From NCBI RefSeq assembly GCF_002869745.1, contig NZ_PNOS01000017.1:1-64000 (forward strand): DNA of 64,000 nt, read 5' to 3'. The notes under the pieces are model-generated. The model was given only the letters and a program-made list of their open reading frames with translations. It did not search any database and was not told the origin of the DNA. The translations under genes and the position numbers were made by a program. The stretch is from Oceaniglobus roseus (GTDB taxonomy: Bacteria > Pseudomonadota > Alphaproteobacteria > Rhodobacterales > Rhodobacteraceae). This document shows, one piece after another, positions 42,184 through 50,032 of the stretch (position 1 is the first letter of the stretch; each line of letters opens with the position of its first letter).

Positions 42184-44604
42184 TCAGGCCCGCATCGCCG
42201 CCCCGTTCGCATCGAACAGCGCCACCCGCTGCAGCCGCGCGGGCCGCTTCGAGCCGAGGATCTCGACCGCCCAGCCCTCCGCCCGCTCGGCCATCTCCTT
42301 CGGCACATAGCCCATGGCGACCGACACCTCCGAGCCATGGGCGAAGCCCCCCGACGTCACCCAGCCGACCACGTCGTCGCCCTGGAAGATCGGCTCGTCC
42401 CCGATCACGTCGGCCTCCTCCGCCTCCACGACGAAGCTCCGCAACCGCATCCTGCCGCCCTCCGCCTTCAGCGCGGAGGCGGCGGATTTCCCGATGAAAT
42501 CGGCCTCCTTGTCCAGCGCGACGAACCGCCCCAGTTCCGCCTCCCAGGGAGAATAGATCGGCCGGTACTCCCGCGCCCAGCCGCCGAAGCCCTTCTCGAG
42601 CCTCAGCGCATTCAGCGCCCGCAGCCCGAAGTCCTTCAATCCCAGGGATTGTCCCGCCTCCTTCAGCGCCAGGTAGACATGCCGCTGGTATTCCGGCCCC
42701 ATCCAGATCTCGTAGCCGAGGTCCCCGGTAAAGCTCACCCGGCCCACCGTGCAGGGCGCCATGCCGACGTCCATCCGCTTGATGTCCATGAACCGGAACG
42801 CCTCGTTCCCGACATCCGCGCCGGTCACTTTCGCCAGCAATTCCCGCGACTTGGGCCCTGCAATGGAGACACCGCACAAACCCGCGCCATGGGCCGTGAC
42901 GGTCACGCCCGGGTCCATGTGCCGTTCGAACCAGCGCATGTGATATTCCTCCGCCGCGCCGGATCCGCAGACGAAGAAGTTCCCGCCGCCGAGGTTCGCC
43001 AGCGTGAAATCCCCGATCAGGCGACCGCTCTCCTTCAGCATCGGCGCCAGCACCATCCGCCCCGGTACCGGGATCCTCGCCGCCAGCAGCCGGTCCAGCC
43101 AGGCCTCCGCCCCCGGCCCCGTCACGGAATACTTCGCGAAGCCGGTGGTCTCGATGATCCCAACCCCGGTCCTGACCGCCCGCACCTCGGCCCCCACATG
43201 CTCGAAATCCGTGGACCGCTTCCACGAGAAGCCGTCCTTCACCCCCTCCGGCGCGAACCAGAGCGCCGATTCCAGCCCGAACGACGCCCCGAACTGCGCC
43301 CCCTCGGCCTTGAGCAGATCGTAGATCGGCGAGGTCTTCAGCGGCCGCCCGGCGGGCAATTCCTCGTTCGGGAACCGGATCGAGAAGCGGCGCGCATAGT
43401 TCTCCTGCACCTTGGCGTTGGTATAGGACAGCGTCGCGTAGTCGCCGAACCGGCTGACATCCATGGCGAAGACGTCCAGCCCCGGATCGCCGTTCACCAT
43501 CCACTGCGACAGCGCGAGGCCGACGCCGCCGCCCTGGCTGAAGCCCGCCATCACCCCGCAGGCCGACCAGAATCCGCGCAGGCCGCGGATCGGCCCGACC
43601 AGAGGATTGCCGTCCGGCGCGAAGGTGAAGGGCCCGTTGATGACCTGCTTGATGCCGGCGTTCTCGAAGGCCGGGAAATGCCGGAAGCCGACCTCCAGCG
43701 AGGGCGCGATCCGGTCGAGGTCCGGTTCCAGCAGCTCGTGCCCGAAGTCCCAGGGCGTGACCCTGGGCGACCAGGGCTTGCAGGCCTTCTCGTAGGTGCC
43801 CATCAGCATCCCCTTGCGCTCCTGGCGCAGGTACAGCTCGCCGTCGAAATCCACGGCGTGAAGCATCTCGCGCCCCTTCGCCGCGTTGAACTCCGCCACC
43901 TCCGGCATGTCCTGCGTCAGAAGGTACATGTGCTCCATCGCCAGCACCGGCAGCTCGAGGCCGACCATGCGCCCCACCTCCCGCGCCCAGAGCCCGGCGG
44001 CGTTGACAACGTGCTCGGCGACGATGTCGCCCTTGTCGGTCACGACCCTCCAGGTCCCGTCGGGCAGCTGCTCCAGCGACTCCACCTTGGTGTGCAGCTC
44101 GATCTCCGCGCCGTTCTTCTTCGCCGACTTCGCATAGGCATGGGTGGTGCCGTAGGGGTCCAGGTGCCCCTCCACCTCGTCGTAGAGCGCGCCGACGAAC
44201 TGCGAGGGATCCATCAGCGGAAACAGCTCCGCCGCCTCGTCCGGCGTGATCATCTGCGCGTCCAGCCCCAGGTACTTCCCCTTGGCCAGGATCGACTTCA
44301 GCCAGTCGAACCGCTCGGGCGTCGCCGCCAGCATCACGCCGCCGGTCATGTGCAACCCGATGTCCTGGCCGCTGTACTCCTGGATTTCCTTGTAGAGATC
44401 GACCGTGTATTTCTGCAGCTTGGCGACGTTCGGATCGCCGTTGATCGTGTGCATGCCCCCCGCCGCGTGCCAGGTCGACCCGCTCGTCAGCTCCGAACGC
44501 TCCAGCAGCACGACGTCGCTCCAGCCGAAGCGCGTCAGGTGGTACAGCACCGAGCAGCCGACGACGCCGCCCCCGATCACGACGACTCTGGCATGGCTCT
44601 TCAT
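42184..44604 (-). CDS. Dimethylglycine/sarcosine dehydrogenase-like flavoprotein with GcvT domain
   Basis: 806 residues in two halves. The N-terminal FAD-binding DAO domain (about 1-390) begins VVVIGGGVVGCSVLYHLTRFGWSDVVLLERSELTSGSTWHAAGG; the STWHAAG motif is where the FAD-linking His lies in this family. The C-terminal half is a GcvT-like folate domain (FEHVGAEVRAVRTGVGIIETTGFAKYSVTGPGAEAWLDRLLA; NALRLEKGFGGWAREY; DVVGWVTSGG). Such enzymes demethylate N-methylated glycines or related amines and pass the one-carbon unit to tetrahydrofolate. The exact substrate is not evident. The start is ATG 44604 after GAAGGAG. Confidence 0.87.
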   Translation of the reverse strand: MKSHARVVVIGGGVVGCSVLYHLTRFGWSDVVLLERSELTSGSTWHAAGGMHTINGDPNVAKLQKYTVDLYKEIQEYSGQDIGLHMTGGVMLAATPERFDWLKSILAKGKYLGLDAQMITPDEAAELFPLMDPSQFVGALYDEVEGHLDPYGTTHAYAKSAKKNGAEIELHTKVESLEQLPDGTWRVVTDKGDIVAEHVVNAAGLWAREVGRMVGLELPVLAMEHMYLLTQDMPEVAEFNAAKGREMLHAVDFDGELYLRQERKGMLMGTYEKACKPWSPRVTPWDFGHELLEPDLDRIAPSLEVGFRHFPAFENAGIKQVINGPFTFAPDGNPLVGPIRGLRGFWSACGVMAGFSQGGGVGLALSQWMVNGDPGLDVFAMDVSRFGDYATLSYTNAKVQENYARRFSIRFPNEELPAGRPLKTSPIYDLLKAEGAQFGASFGLESALWFAPEGVKDGFSWKRSTDFEHVGAEVRAVRTGVGIIETTGFAKYSVTGPGAEAWLDRLLAARIPVPGRMVLAPMLKESGRLIGDFTLANLGGGNFFVCGSGAAEEYHMRWFERHMDPGVTVTAHGAGLCGVSIAGPKSRELLAKVTGADVGNEAFRFMDIKRMDVGMAPCTVGRVSFTGDLGYEIWMGPEYQRHVYLALKEAGQSLGLKDFGLRALNALRLEKGFGGWAREYRPIYSPWEAELGRFVALDKEADFIGKSAASALKAEGGRMRLRSFVVEAEEADVIGDEPIFQGDDVVGWVTSGGFAHGSEVSVAMGYVPKEMAERAEGWAVEILGSKRPARLQRVALFDANGAAMRA

Positions 44605-44733
44605 GGGCGCGCTCCTTCTCCGGCTGGCCTCACCCTAGCCGCCGCCCCGGCCGCACAAACGCCCGTTTCCGACACGAAGTGACGCAAGCCGCCCATCCGC
44701 TCCGGCCGGCACACCAGAGACCCCACCCCCCAT

Positions 44734-44799
44734 CTTTGCTTTCCAAATATCCTCAGGGGGTGAATGGCCCGCAGGGCCAGAGGGGGCAGAATGCCCCCT
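44734..44799 (-). repeat. Intergenic motif GAGGATATTTGGAAAGCAAAG with adjoining hairpins
   Basis: The minus-strand motif at 44734-44754 resembles the one at 14027-14043. On its right lie TGGCCC/GGGCCA (44765-44779) and the perfect 8-bp hairpin AGGGGGCA-GAA-TGCCCCCT (44781-44799). Downstream of the Gfo/Idh gene on its own strand, so it may act as a terminator without a U-run. The rest of the 221-bp gap holds nothing I recognise. Confidence 0.5.
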
Positions 44800-44825
44800 T
44801 GACCCGCCCGCCGCAGGCGCAGGGT

Positions 44826-45917
44826 TCAGAGCGTGACGACACGCCCCTCCAGCGCCGCCGCCTGCGCCGCGAGCCCCATGCGCACCGCCTGCGCGCCATC
44901 CCGAAGCGACACCTCCACCGTCCCCTCCCCGCGCACCACCGCGTTGAACCGCGCATGCTGGTAGAAGGTCGACCCGTTGTGGTCCCCCGCCATCAGCAGC
45001 CCCGGATCGACCGGGATCTCCAGAACCTCGGGCCCCTTCGGGTGGCGGGGCGAGACGACGACCTGGGGCACCGGCGGACTGCCGAGGTGGGGCGGCCAGA
45101 ACCGGCCCGGCCCCGGCACCATCGCCTCGATCTTGCCCGCGGGCCCGACGCCGGAAATCTCCTCCTGGAACCGTGCGCCCTCGGCGTACATGCAGAGTTC
45201 CAGCATCGCCCGCGCGCCGGAGGCGAAGTCGCAGATGACATAGGCCGAATCCCAGATGTCGGCCGCCTCCCCGCCATAGACCTCGCCCTTGTGGTTCACC
45301 TCCTGCCCGCCGCTCGCCATGACGCGCACCGGCTCGGACTTCAGGATCAGCCGCATCAGGTCGAAGAAGTGGCAGCACTTCTCGACCAGCGTGCCGCCGG
45401 TGTTGCGGTTCAGCCGGTTCCAGTTGCCGACCTTGGTCAGGAACGGAAAGCGGTGCTCGCGGATCGTCAGCATCTTCACGCCGCCCGTCGCCGCCTCCGC
45501 CCGGGCGAGGAAGGTCTGCACCGGCGGCATGTAGCGGTATTCCATCGCCACCCAGATCGGCGCGCCGTAGCTTCGGCCGATCTCCATCACCCGCTCGCCC
45601 TCCGCCTCCGACACGAACAGCGGCTTCTCGATCAGGAGCGGCAGCGGCCGGCGGGCCGCGATCTCCTCCAGCTGTGCCGCGTGCATGTGGTTCGGGCTGA
45701 CCACGACCAGCGCGTCGAGCGGCGAATGGGACAGCAGCTCCCACAGCGAGGCACACATCTTCGCGTGCGGCTCGGCCGCCTTGGCCGCGGCGGCCATGAT
45801 CGGGTCGGGTTCGTAGATCGCCGAGACGCTGGCGCCGGGGATCAGGGCGAGATTCCTCAGGTGCTCCTGCCCCATCATGCCGCAGCCGATCAGGCCATAG
45901 TGAACGGTATCAACCAT
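44826..45917 (-). CDS. Gfo/Idh/MocA-family NAD(P)-dependent oxidoreductase
   Basis: 363 residues. The N-terminal Rossmann fold begins YGLIGCGMMGQEHLRNL and carries VVVSPNHMHAAQLEEIAA and the catalytic-lysine motif LLIEKPLFVS; the C-terminal substrate domain has VAMEYRYMPPVQ and NTGGTLVEKCCHFFDLMRLI (conserved acid/His pair). The family oxidises sugars or cyclitols; some members are NAD-dependent glycosidases, including the reported GH188 sulfoquinovosidases. It sits 8 bp after the GntR gene in one operon, divergent from the monooxygenase triad. Glycosidase function here is only a hypothesis. Confidence 0.88.
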   Translation of the reverse strand: MVDTVHYGLIGCGMMGQEHLRNLALIPGASVSAIYEPDPIMAAAAKAAEPHAKMCASLWELLSHSPLDALVVVSPNHMHAAQLEEIAARRPLPLLIEKPLFVSEAEGERVMEIGRSYGAPIWVAMEYRYMPPVQTFLARAEAATGGVKMLTIREHRFPFLTKVGNWNRLNRNTGGTLVEKCCHFFDLMRLILKSEPVRVMASGGQEVNHKGEVYGGEAADIWDSAYVICDFASGARAMLELCMYAEGARFQEEISGVGPAGKIEAMVPGPGRFWPPHLGSPPVPQVVVSPRHPKGPEVLEIPVDPGLLMAGDHNGSTFYQHARFNAVVRGEGTVEVSLRDGAQAVRMGLAAQAAALEGRVVTL

Positions 45918-45925
45918 TTAACGTC

Positions 45926-46627
45926 CTATTGCATCCGCGCGACATACCGCGCCTTCGAAGGGTCGAACCAGCTGCGCGAGTACTCGGCGCGCTGCCCGTG
46001 CTGGTCCCAGGAGATCCGCTCGACGAAGCCGCAGGGCGCGCCCGCGGCGGGCCCCGCCGCCGTGCCCCAGTCGGGCATCTCGCCGATGCCCACCCGGTCC
46101 TCGGCCCGCGCGATCCGAAGCCCGAGGCGGGAGGCGTAGAAGAGGTAGAGCGCGCCGGCGATATCCTCCCCGGTCACCTCCTCCGCCCAGGAGGCGTCCA
46201 GCCAGATCTCCTCGGCCACGCAGGGAATGTCCGACAGCGACCGGATCCGCCGGATCCGGTGCGCCTCGGACGAGGGGCCGAACTCGGGCGCATCGGCGGG
46301 CTTCGCCATGCGCCGGACGTCCAGCCCCTCGGCCGTGGGCCGCCCGCCCCCGCCGAGCAGGTCCAGCCTGAAGAAGGCGTAGACGCCGCCGACCCCCCGC
46401 GTGTGGCGGACGTAGTTGCCCGAGCCCTGCCGCCGCTCCAGGTGTCCGCGCGCCGTCAGGTCGGCCAGCGCCTTGCGCAGGGTGCCGACCGACACGCGGT
46501 AACTCGCCGCCATCTCGCGCTCGGGGCGCAGCCGCTCGCCCTCCAGCAGCCGTCCGGCGGCGATGTCGCGCAGCAGGATGTCGCTGACCTGGCGGTAGAG
46601 AGGCAGAGAGTTCGGGTCGGGCATCAT
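45926..46627 (-). CDS. GntR-family regulator with UTRA domain (HutC subgroup)
   Basis: 233 residues. Winged helix: PLYRQVSDILLRDIAAGRLLEGERLRPEREMAASYRVSVGTLRKALADLTARGHLERRQGSGNYVRH (about 8-75). The UTRA effector domain follows, with EEIWLDASWAEEVTGEDIAGALYLFYASRLGLRIARAEDRVGIGEMP. HutC-type regulators usually bind a pathway metabolite and control the divergent genes. Start ambiguous between ATG 46627 and ATG 46624; no strong ribosome site is visible. Direct repeats upstream (46641-46660) are its probable site. Confidence 0.87.
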   Translation of the reverse strand: MMPDPNSLPLYRQVSDILLRDIAAGRLLEGERLRPEREMAASYRVSVGTLRKALADLTARGHLERRQGSGNYVRHTRGVGGVYAFFRLDLLGGGGRPTAEGLDVRRMAKPADAPEFGPSSEAHRIRRIRSLSDIPCVAEEIWLDASWAEEVTGEDIAGALYLFYASRLGLRIARAEDRVGIGEMPDWGTAAGPAAGAPCGFVERISWDQHGQRAEYSRSWFDPSKARYVARMQ

Positions 46628-46640
46628 CGTGCTGGCGGAA

Positions 46641-46660
46641 TTGATACACCATTGATGCAC
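46641..46660. promoter_or_regulatory. Candidate GntR operator: direct repeats TTGATACAC and TTGATGCAC
   Basis: Two 9-bp copies differing at one base, 11 bp apart (one helical turn), in the 87-bp gap between the divergent GntR and monooxygenase genes. AT-richer than the surroundings. Confidence 0.5.
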
Positions 46661-46714
46661 TTGGTCGGCGGTGCTAGGCAAGGGGAAATCCGCCGCACCG
46701 CTGGGAGCCAGAGA

Positions 46715-47869
46715 ATGACCGTCGTGCCCGTGACCTCCGCCGATCTCGACGCCAGCGAAATCGCCTGGTTCGCCGCGCTCTGCTCGGACGACTACCAGTT
46801 CCTCGGCGTCCCCGACCCCGCGCTGAAATCCTCCTGGGCGCATTGCAGCGCGATCCTGAAGGAGGCCGAGGCGCAGGGCTTCGGCAACATCCTCTGCCCC
46901 TCCTCCTATCAGGTGGGCCAGGACACGCTGACCTTCGTCGCGGGCTGCGCGCCGATCACGAGCCGGATCAACATGCTGGCCGCGATCCGCTGCGGCGAGA
47001 TGCAGCCGATCATGCTGGCGCGCACCGTCGCGACGCTCGACCACATGCTTGAAGGACGGCTGACGCTCAACGTCATCTCCTCCGACTTCCCAGGCGAGGT
47101 GGCCGAAAGCCGCTTCCGCTACCAGCGCTCGCGCGAGGTGGTGGAGATCCTGAAGCAGGCCTGGACGCAGGACCGCATCAACTACGAAGGCCAGGTCTAT
47201 AATTTCAAGGATGTTTCCACCGATCCGGCGAAGCCCTACCAGACCGGCGGCCCGCTCCTCTATTTCGGCGGCTACTCTCCGGACGCGCTGGAACTCTGCG
47301 GCCAGCACTGCGACGTCTACCTCATGTGGCCCGAGCCCGAGGAGCAGTTGAAGCAGCGCATGAAGGACGTCCATCAGGTCGCTGAAAGACATGGGAGAAC
47401 GCTCGACTACGGTCTGCGCGTCCACATGATCGTCCGCGACACCGAGGCGGAGGCGCGGGAATACGCCGAATACCTCGTCAGCAGGCTCGACGACGACTAC
47501 GGCAAGCTGATCCGCGACCGGGCGCACGATTCCATCTCCCTTGGCGTCGCCCACCAGCGACAGGCCCGCGAACTCGCCGACCGGTTCGGCTATGTCGAGC
47601 CGCACCTCTGGACCGGGATCGGTCGCGCGCGCTCGGGCTGCGGCGCGGCTCTGGTCGGTTCGACGGAACAGGTGCTGGAGAAGATCGAGCGCTACCGGAA
47701 AATGGGCATCCGCGCCTTCATCTTTTCCGGCTATCCCCACCTTGACGAATGCAGATCCTTCGGCAAACGGGTGATGCCGCACTTGAAAACCTGTACGCTG
47801 CCCCACGTCTACGGGCGTGTGCCCGACCAGACACCGATGACCCCCCTCGGGGCAGGAGACCGCCGCTGA
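46715..47869 (+). CDS. SsuD-like FMNH2-dependent sulfonate monooxygenase (LLM family); candidate sulfoquinovose monooxygenase
   Basis: 384 residues of the bacterial-luciferase-like family. PITSRINMLAAIRCGEMQPIMLARTVATLDHMLEGRLTLNVISSDFPGE, GPLLYFGGYSPDALELCGQHCDVYLMWPEPEEQLKQRM and the C-terminal ALVGSTEQVLEKIERYRKMGIRAFIFSGYPHLDECRSFGKRVMPHL follow alkanesulfonate monooxygenase SsuD closely. Such enzymes use FMNH2 and oxygen to cleave a C-S bond, releasing sulfite and an aldehyde. The next two genes encode an aldo/keto reductase and a flavin reductase, overlapping by one base each. That triad is the core of the sulfo-SMO pathway (SmoC). The start is ATG 46715 after GGGAGCC. Confidence 0.85.
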   Translation: MTVVPVTSADLDASEIAWFAALCSDDYQFLGVPDPALKSSWAHCSAILKEAEAQGFGNILCPSSYQVGQDTLTFVAGCAPITSRINMLAAIRCGEMQPIMLARTVATLDHMLEGRLTLNVISSDFPGEVAESRFRYQRSREVVEILKQAWTQDRINYEGQVYNFKDVSTDPAKPYQTGGPLLYFGGYSPDALELCGQHCDVYLMWPEPEEQLKQRMKDVHQVAERHGRTLDYGLRVHMIVRDTEAEAREYAEYLVSRLDDDYGKLIRDRAHDSISLGVAHQRQARELADRFGYVEPHLWTGIGRARSGCGAALVGSTEQVLEKIERYRKMGIRAFIFSGYPHLDECRSFGKRVMPHLKTCTLPHVYGRVPDQTPMTPLGAGDRR

Positions 47870-48771
47870 TGACCCATCTCGACCGCATCGACCTGACGCC
47901 GGAGCTCAGCCTGTCGCGCATCGTCTACGGGATGTGGCGACTGGGCGATGCCAAGGACACCGGCCCCGACCATGTCCGCGCCAAGGTCGAGGCCTGTCTT
48001 GAGCAGGGCATCACCACCATGGACCAGGCCGACATCTACGGCGGCTACATGGCGGAAGAGATCCTCGGCAAGGCGTTGACGCCCGAGCTGCGCGACCGGA
48101 TCGAGATCGTCACGAAATGCGGCATCGTCGCGCCCGCGGGCCGTCACGCGAAGGCGCGGGTCAAGCACTATGACACCTCCCGCGCCCACATCGAGGCGAG
48201 CGTGGAGCATTCGCTGCGCCTCATGGGGATCGAGCGCATCGACCTGTTGCTGATCCACCGTCCCGATCCCTTCATGGACCCTGGGGAGACCGGCGGTGCA
48301 CTGGACGACCTGGTGGCGTCGGGCAAGGTGCGCGCGGTCGGCGTGTCGAACTTCCGGCCCCACGACTTCACGCTGCTGCAATCGGCGATGAAGACGCCGC
48401 TCGTCACGAACCAGATCGAGCTCAGCCTCGGCCACACCAAGCCTCTCACGAACGGCGACCTCGCCTTCCTGCAGGAGCGCGGGATCGCCCCGATGGCATG
48501 GTCGCCCCTTGGCGGCGGGAGCCTGATGACCGGCAAGGGCGGCCACGGAAAGCTCCGGACCGCTCTCGCGGCGCTGGCGAAGAAGAACGACGTCGACATG
48601 GCGGCGGTGGCCGTCGCCTGGCTGCTCGCGCATCCCGCGCGGATCCTGCCGGTGATGGGCACCAACAACCTCGGCCGGATCGAGGCGCTCGGCGAGGCCG
48701 GGAAGGTCGAGATGGACCGCCAGACCTGGTTCGAGCTCTACACCCACGCCCTGGGCCACGAGGTTCCCTGA
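47869..48771 (+). CDS. Aldo/keto reductase; candidate 6-oxo-glucose reductase
   Basis: 300 residues, TIM-barrel NAD(P)H-dependent reductase. Catalytic tetrad visible: Asp52 and Tyr57 in TMDQADIYGGY, Lys83 in IVTKCGI, His130 in LLLIHRPDP; cofactor motif VMGTNNLGRIEAL near the C-terminus. The gene starts on the last base of the monooxygenase stop (TGATG), so it is made in step with it. In the sulfo-SMO pathway of Agrobacterium the equivalent enzyme reduces the aldehyde left after desulfonation to glucose. That role here is inferred from context. Confidence 0.88.
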   Translation: MTHLDRIDLTPELSLSRIVYGMWRLGDAKDTGPDHVRAKVEACLEQGITTMDQADIYGGYMAEEILGKALTPELRDRIEIVTKCGIVAPAGRHAKARVKHYDTSRAHIEASVEHSLRLMGIERIDLLLIHRPDPFMDPGETGGALDDLVASGKVRAVGVSNFRPHDFTLLQSAMKTPLVTNQIELSLGHTKPLTNGDLAFLQERGIAPMAWSPLGGGSLMTGKGGHGKLRTALAALAKKNDVDMAAVAVAWLLAHPARILPVMGTNNLGRIEALGEAGKVEMDRQTWFELYTHALGHEVP

Positions 48772-49271
48772 TGTCCGGGGGCGGCGAAGAGTTCGTTCCC
48801 GGACCGGACACGGCCCGGGCCTTCCGCGATGCGCTCGGCCAGTTCGCGACCGGCGTCACCGTGGTGACGACGCAATCGCCCGTCGGCCCCCTCGGGATCA
48901 CCGCCAACAGCTTCGCCTCCGTCTCGCTCGACCCGCCGCTGGTGCTCTGGTCGCCCGCCCGCGCCTCGCGCCGCTTCGACGCCTTCGTCGAGGCCGAGCA
49001 TTTCGCGATCCACGTCATGTCCTCGGAACAGGCGCACCTGTCGGACGGATTCGTGCGCGACGGGCTGCGCTTCGACCACCTCGACTGGATCGAGGGCGCG
49101 GACGGCACGCCCCTGATCGAGGGCTGCCTCGCCCGCTTCGAATGCCGCCGCCACGCGGTCCACGACGGCGGAGACCACGCCATCGTGCTGGGCCGGGTGC
49201 TGCGGGTCAGCACCGGCGTGGGCACGCCGCTGGTGTTTGCCGCCGGACAGTACCGGGCGCTGGCGCGGTAG
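48771..49271 (+). CDS. Flavin reductase (FMN) of the monooxygenase system
   Basis: 166 residues of the flavin reductase-like FMN-binding split-barrel family: FRDALGQFATGVTVVTTQSPVGPLGITANSFASVSLDPPLVLWSPARASRRFDAF, FAIHVMSSEQAHLSDGF, CRRHAVHDGGDHAIVLGRVLRV. It supplies FMNH2 to a two-component monooxygenase, here the overlapping SsuD-like gene two positions upstream. TGATG overlap with the reductase gene. It ends the operon; 97 bp without notable structure follow. Confidence 0.9.
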   Translation: MSGGGEEFVPGPDTARAFRDALGQFATGVTVVTTQSPVGPLGITANSFASVSLDPPLVLWSPARASRRFDAFVEAEHFAIHVMSSEQAHLSDGFVRDGLRFDHLDWIEGADGTPLIEGCLARFECRRHAVHDGGDHAIVLGRVLRVSTGVGTPLVFAAGQYRALAR

Positions 49272-49368
49272 GGCCGCGCGGCCATCGGTCACGCGCCCGC
49301 GCCTCTCCTACCCCTACCATCACGGGGCGAACGGGTTAGGTGAGCCGGCACGAGGCAAGGGGTGACAG

Positions 49369-50025
49369 GTGCTCGAGGTTCGCGATCTGAAGAAGACGTT
49401 CCGCTCCAGCGGCGAGGTGCAGCAGGTGCTGCGGGGCGTGAGCCTGTCGCTCGAGCGCGGCGCGACCATGGCGCTGACGGGCGAGAGCGGGTCGGGCAAG
49501 AGCACGCTCCTGCACCTCGTCGCGGGACTCGACCGGCCCGACAGCGGCACCATCGTGATCGGCGATACCGACGTCACGGCCGAGGACGACAGGGGCCGCG
49601 CGGCGCTGAGGCGCGGCAAGGTGGGCGTGGTGTTCCAGCAGTTCAACCTGATCCCCTCCCTCACCGTCGCGGCCAACATCGCCTTCCAGGCGCGCCTTGC
49701 GGGCCGCGAGGATGCCCCATGGTCCGCGCGCCTGACCGACCGGCTGGGGCTGGCCGAACACGCCCGCAAGTACCCCGAGCAGCTTTCGGGCGGCCAGCAG
49801 CAGCGGGTCGCCATCGGCCGCACCCTCGCCGCGAAACCGGCGCTGGTGCTGGCGGACGAGCCCACCGGCAACCTCGACGAGGAGACGGGCGAGCGGGTGC
49901 TGGACCTGATGCTGGACCTGGTGGCCGAGACCGGCGCGGCGCTGCTGATGGTCACGCACTCCAGCCGGCTGGCGCAGCGGATGGAGCGGCAGCTGCACCT
50001 CGAACGCGGGGCGATCCGGGCATGA
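49369..50025 (+). CDS. ABC transporter ATP-binding protein (LolD/MacB type)
   Basis: 218 residues. Walker A GESGSGKST (38-46), signature LSGGQQQR (139-146), Walker B LVLADEPTGNLD (159-170). DEPTGNLD and FQQFNLIPSLTVAANI mark the LolD/MacB/FtsE group, which drives mechanotransmission or lipoprotein-type export rather than import. The GTG start at 49369 follows AAGGGGTGA. It starts a compact four-gene operon with the FtsX-type permease 7 bp downstream. Confidence 0.92.
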   Translation: MLEVRDLKKTFRSSGEVQQVLRGVSLSLERGATMALTGESGSGKSTLLHLVAGLDRPDSGTIVIGDTDVTAEDDRGRAALRRGKVGVVFQQFNLIPSLTVAANIAFQARLAGREDAPWSARLTDRLGLAEHARKYPEQLSGGQQQRVAIGRTLAAKPALVLADEPTGNLDEETGERVLDLMLDLVAETGAALLMVTHSSRLAQRMERQLHLERGAIRA

Positions 50026-50032
50026 GGCGCGC

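Noticed and set aside
39721-44682. A 1653-codon plus-strand open frame
   Set aside because: It is antisense to xylB and the dimethylglycine dehydrogenase-like gene and out of frame with frcA; composition (Arg/His/Pro/Gln-rich) is typical of GC-rich shadow frames.
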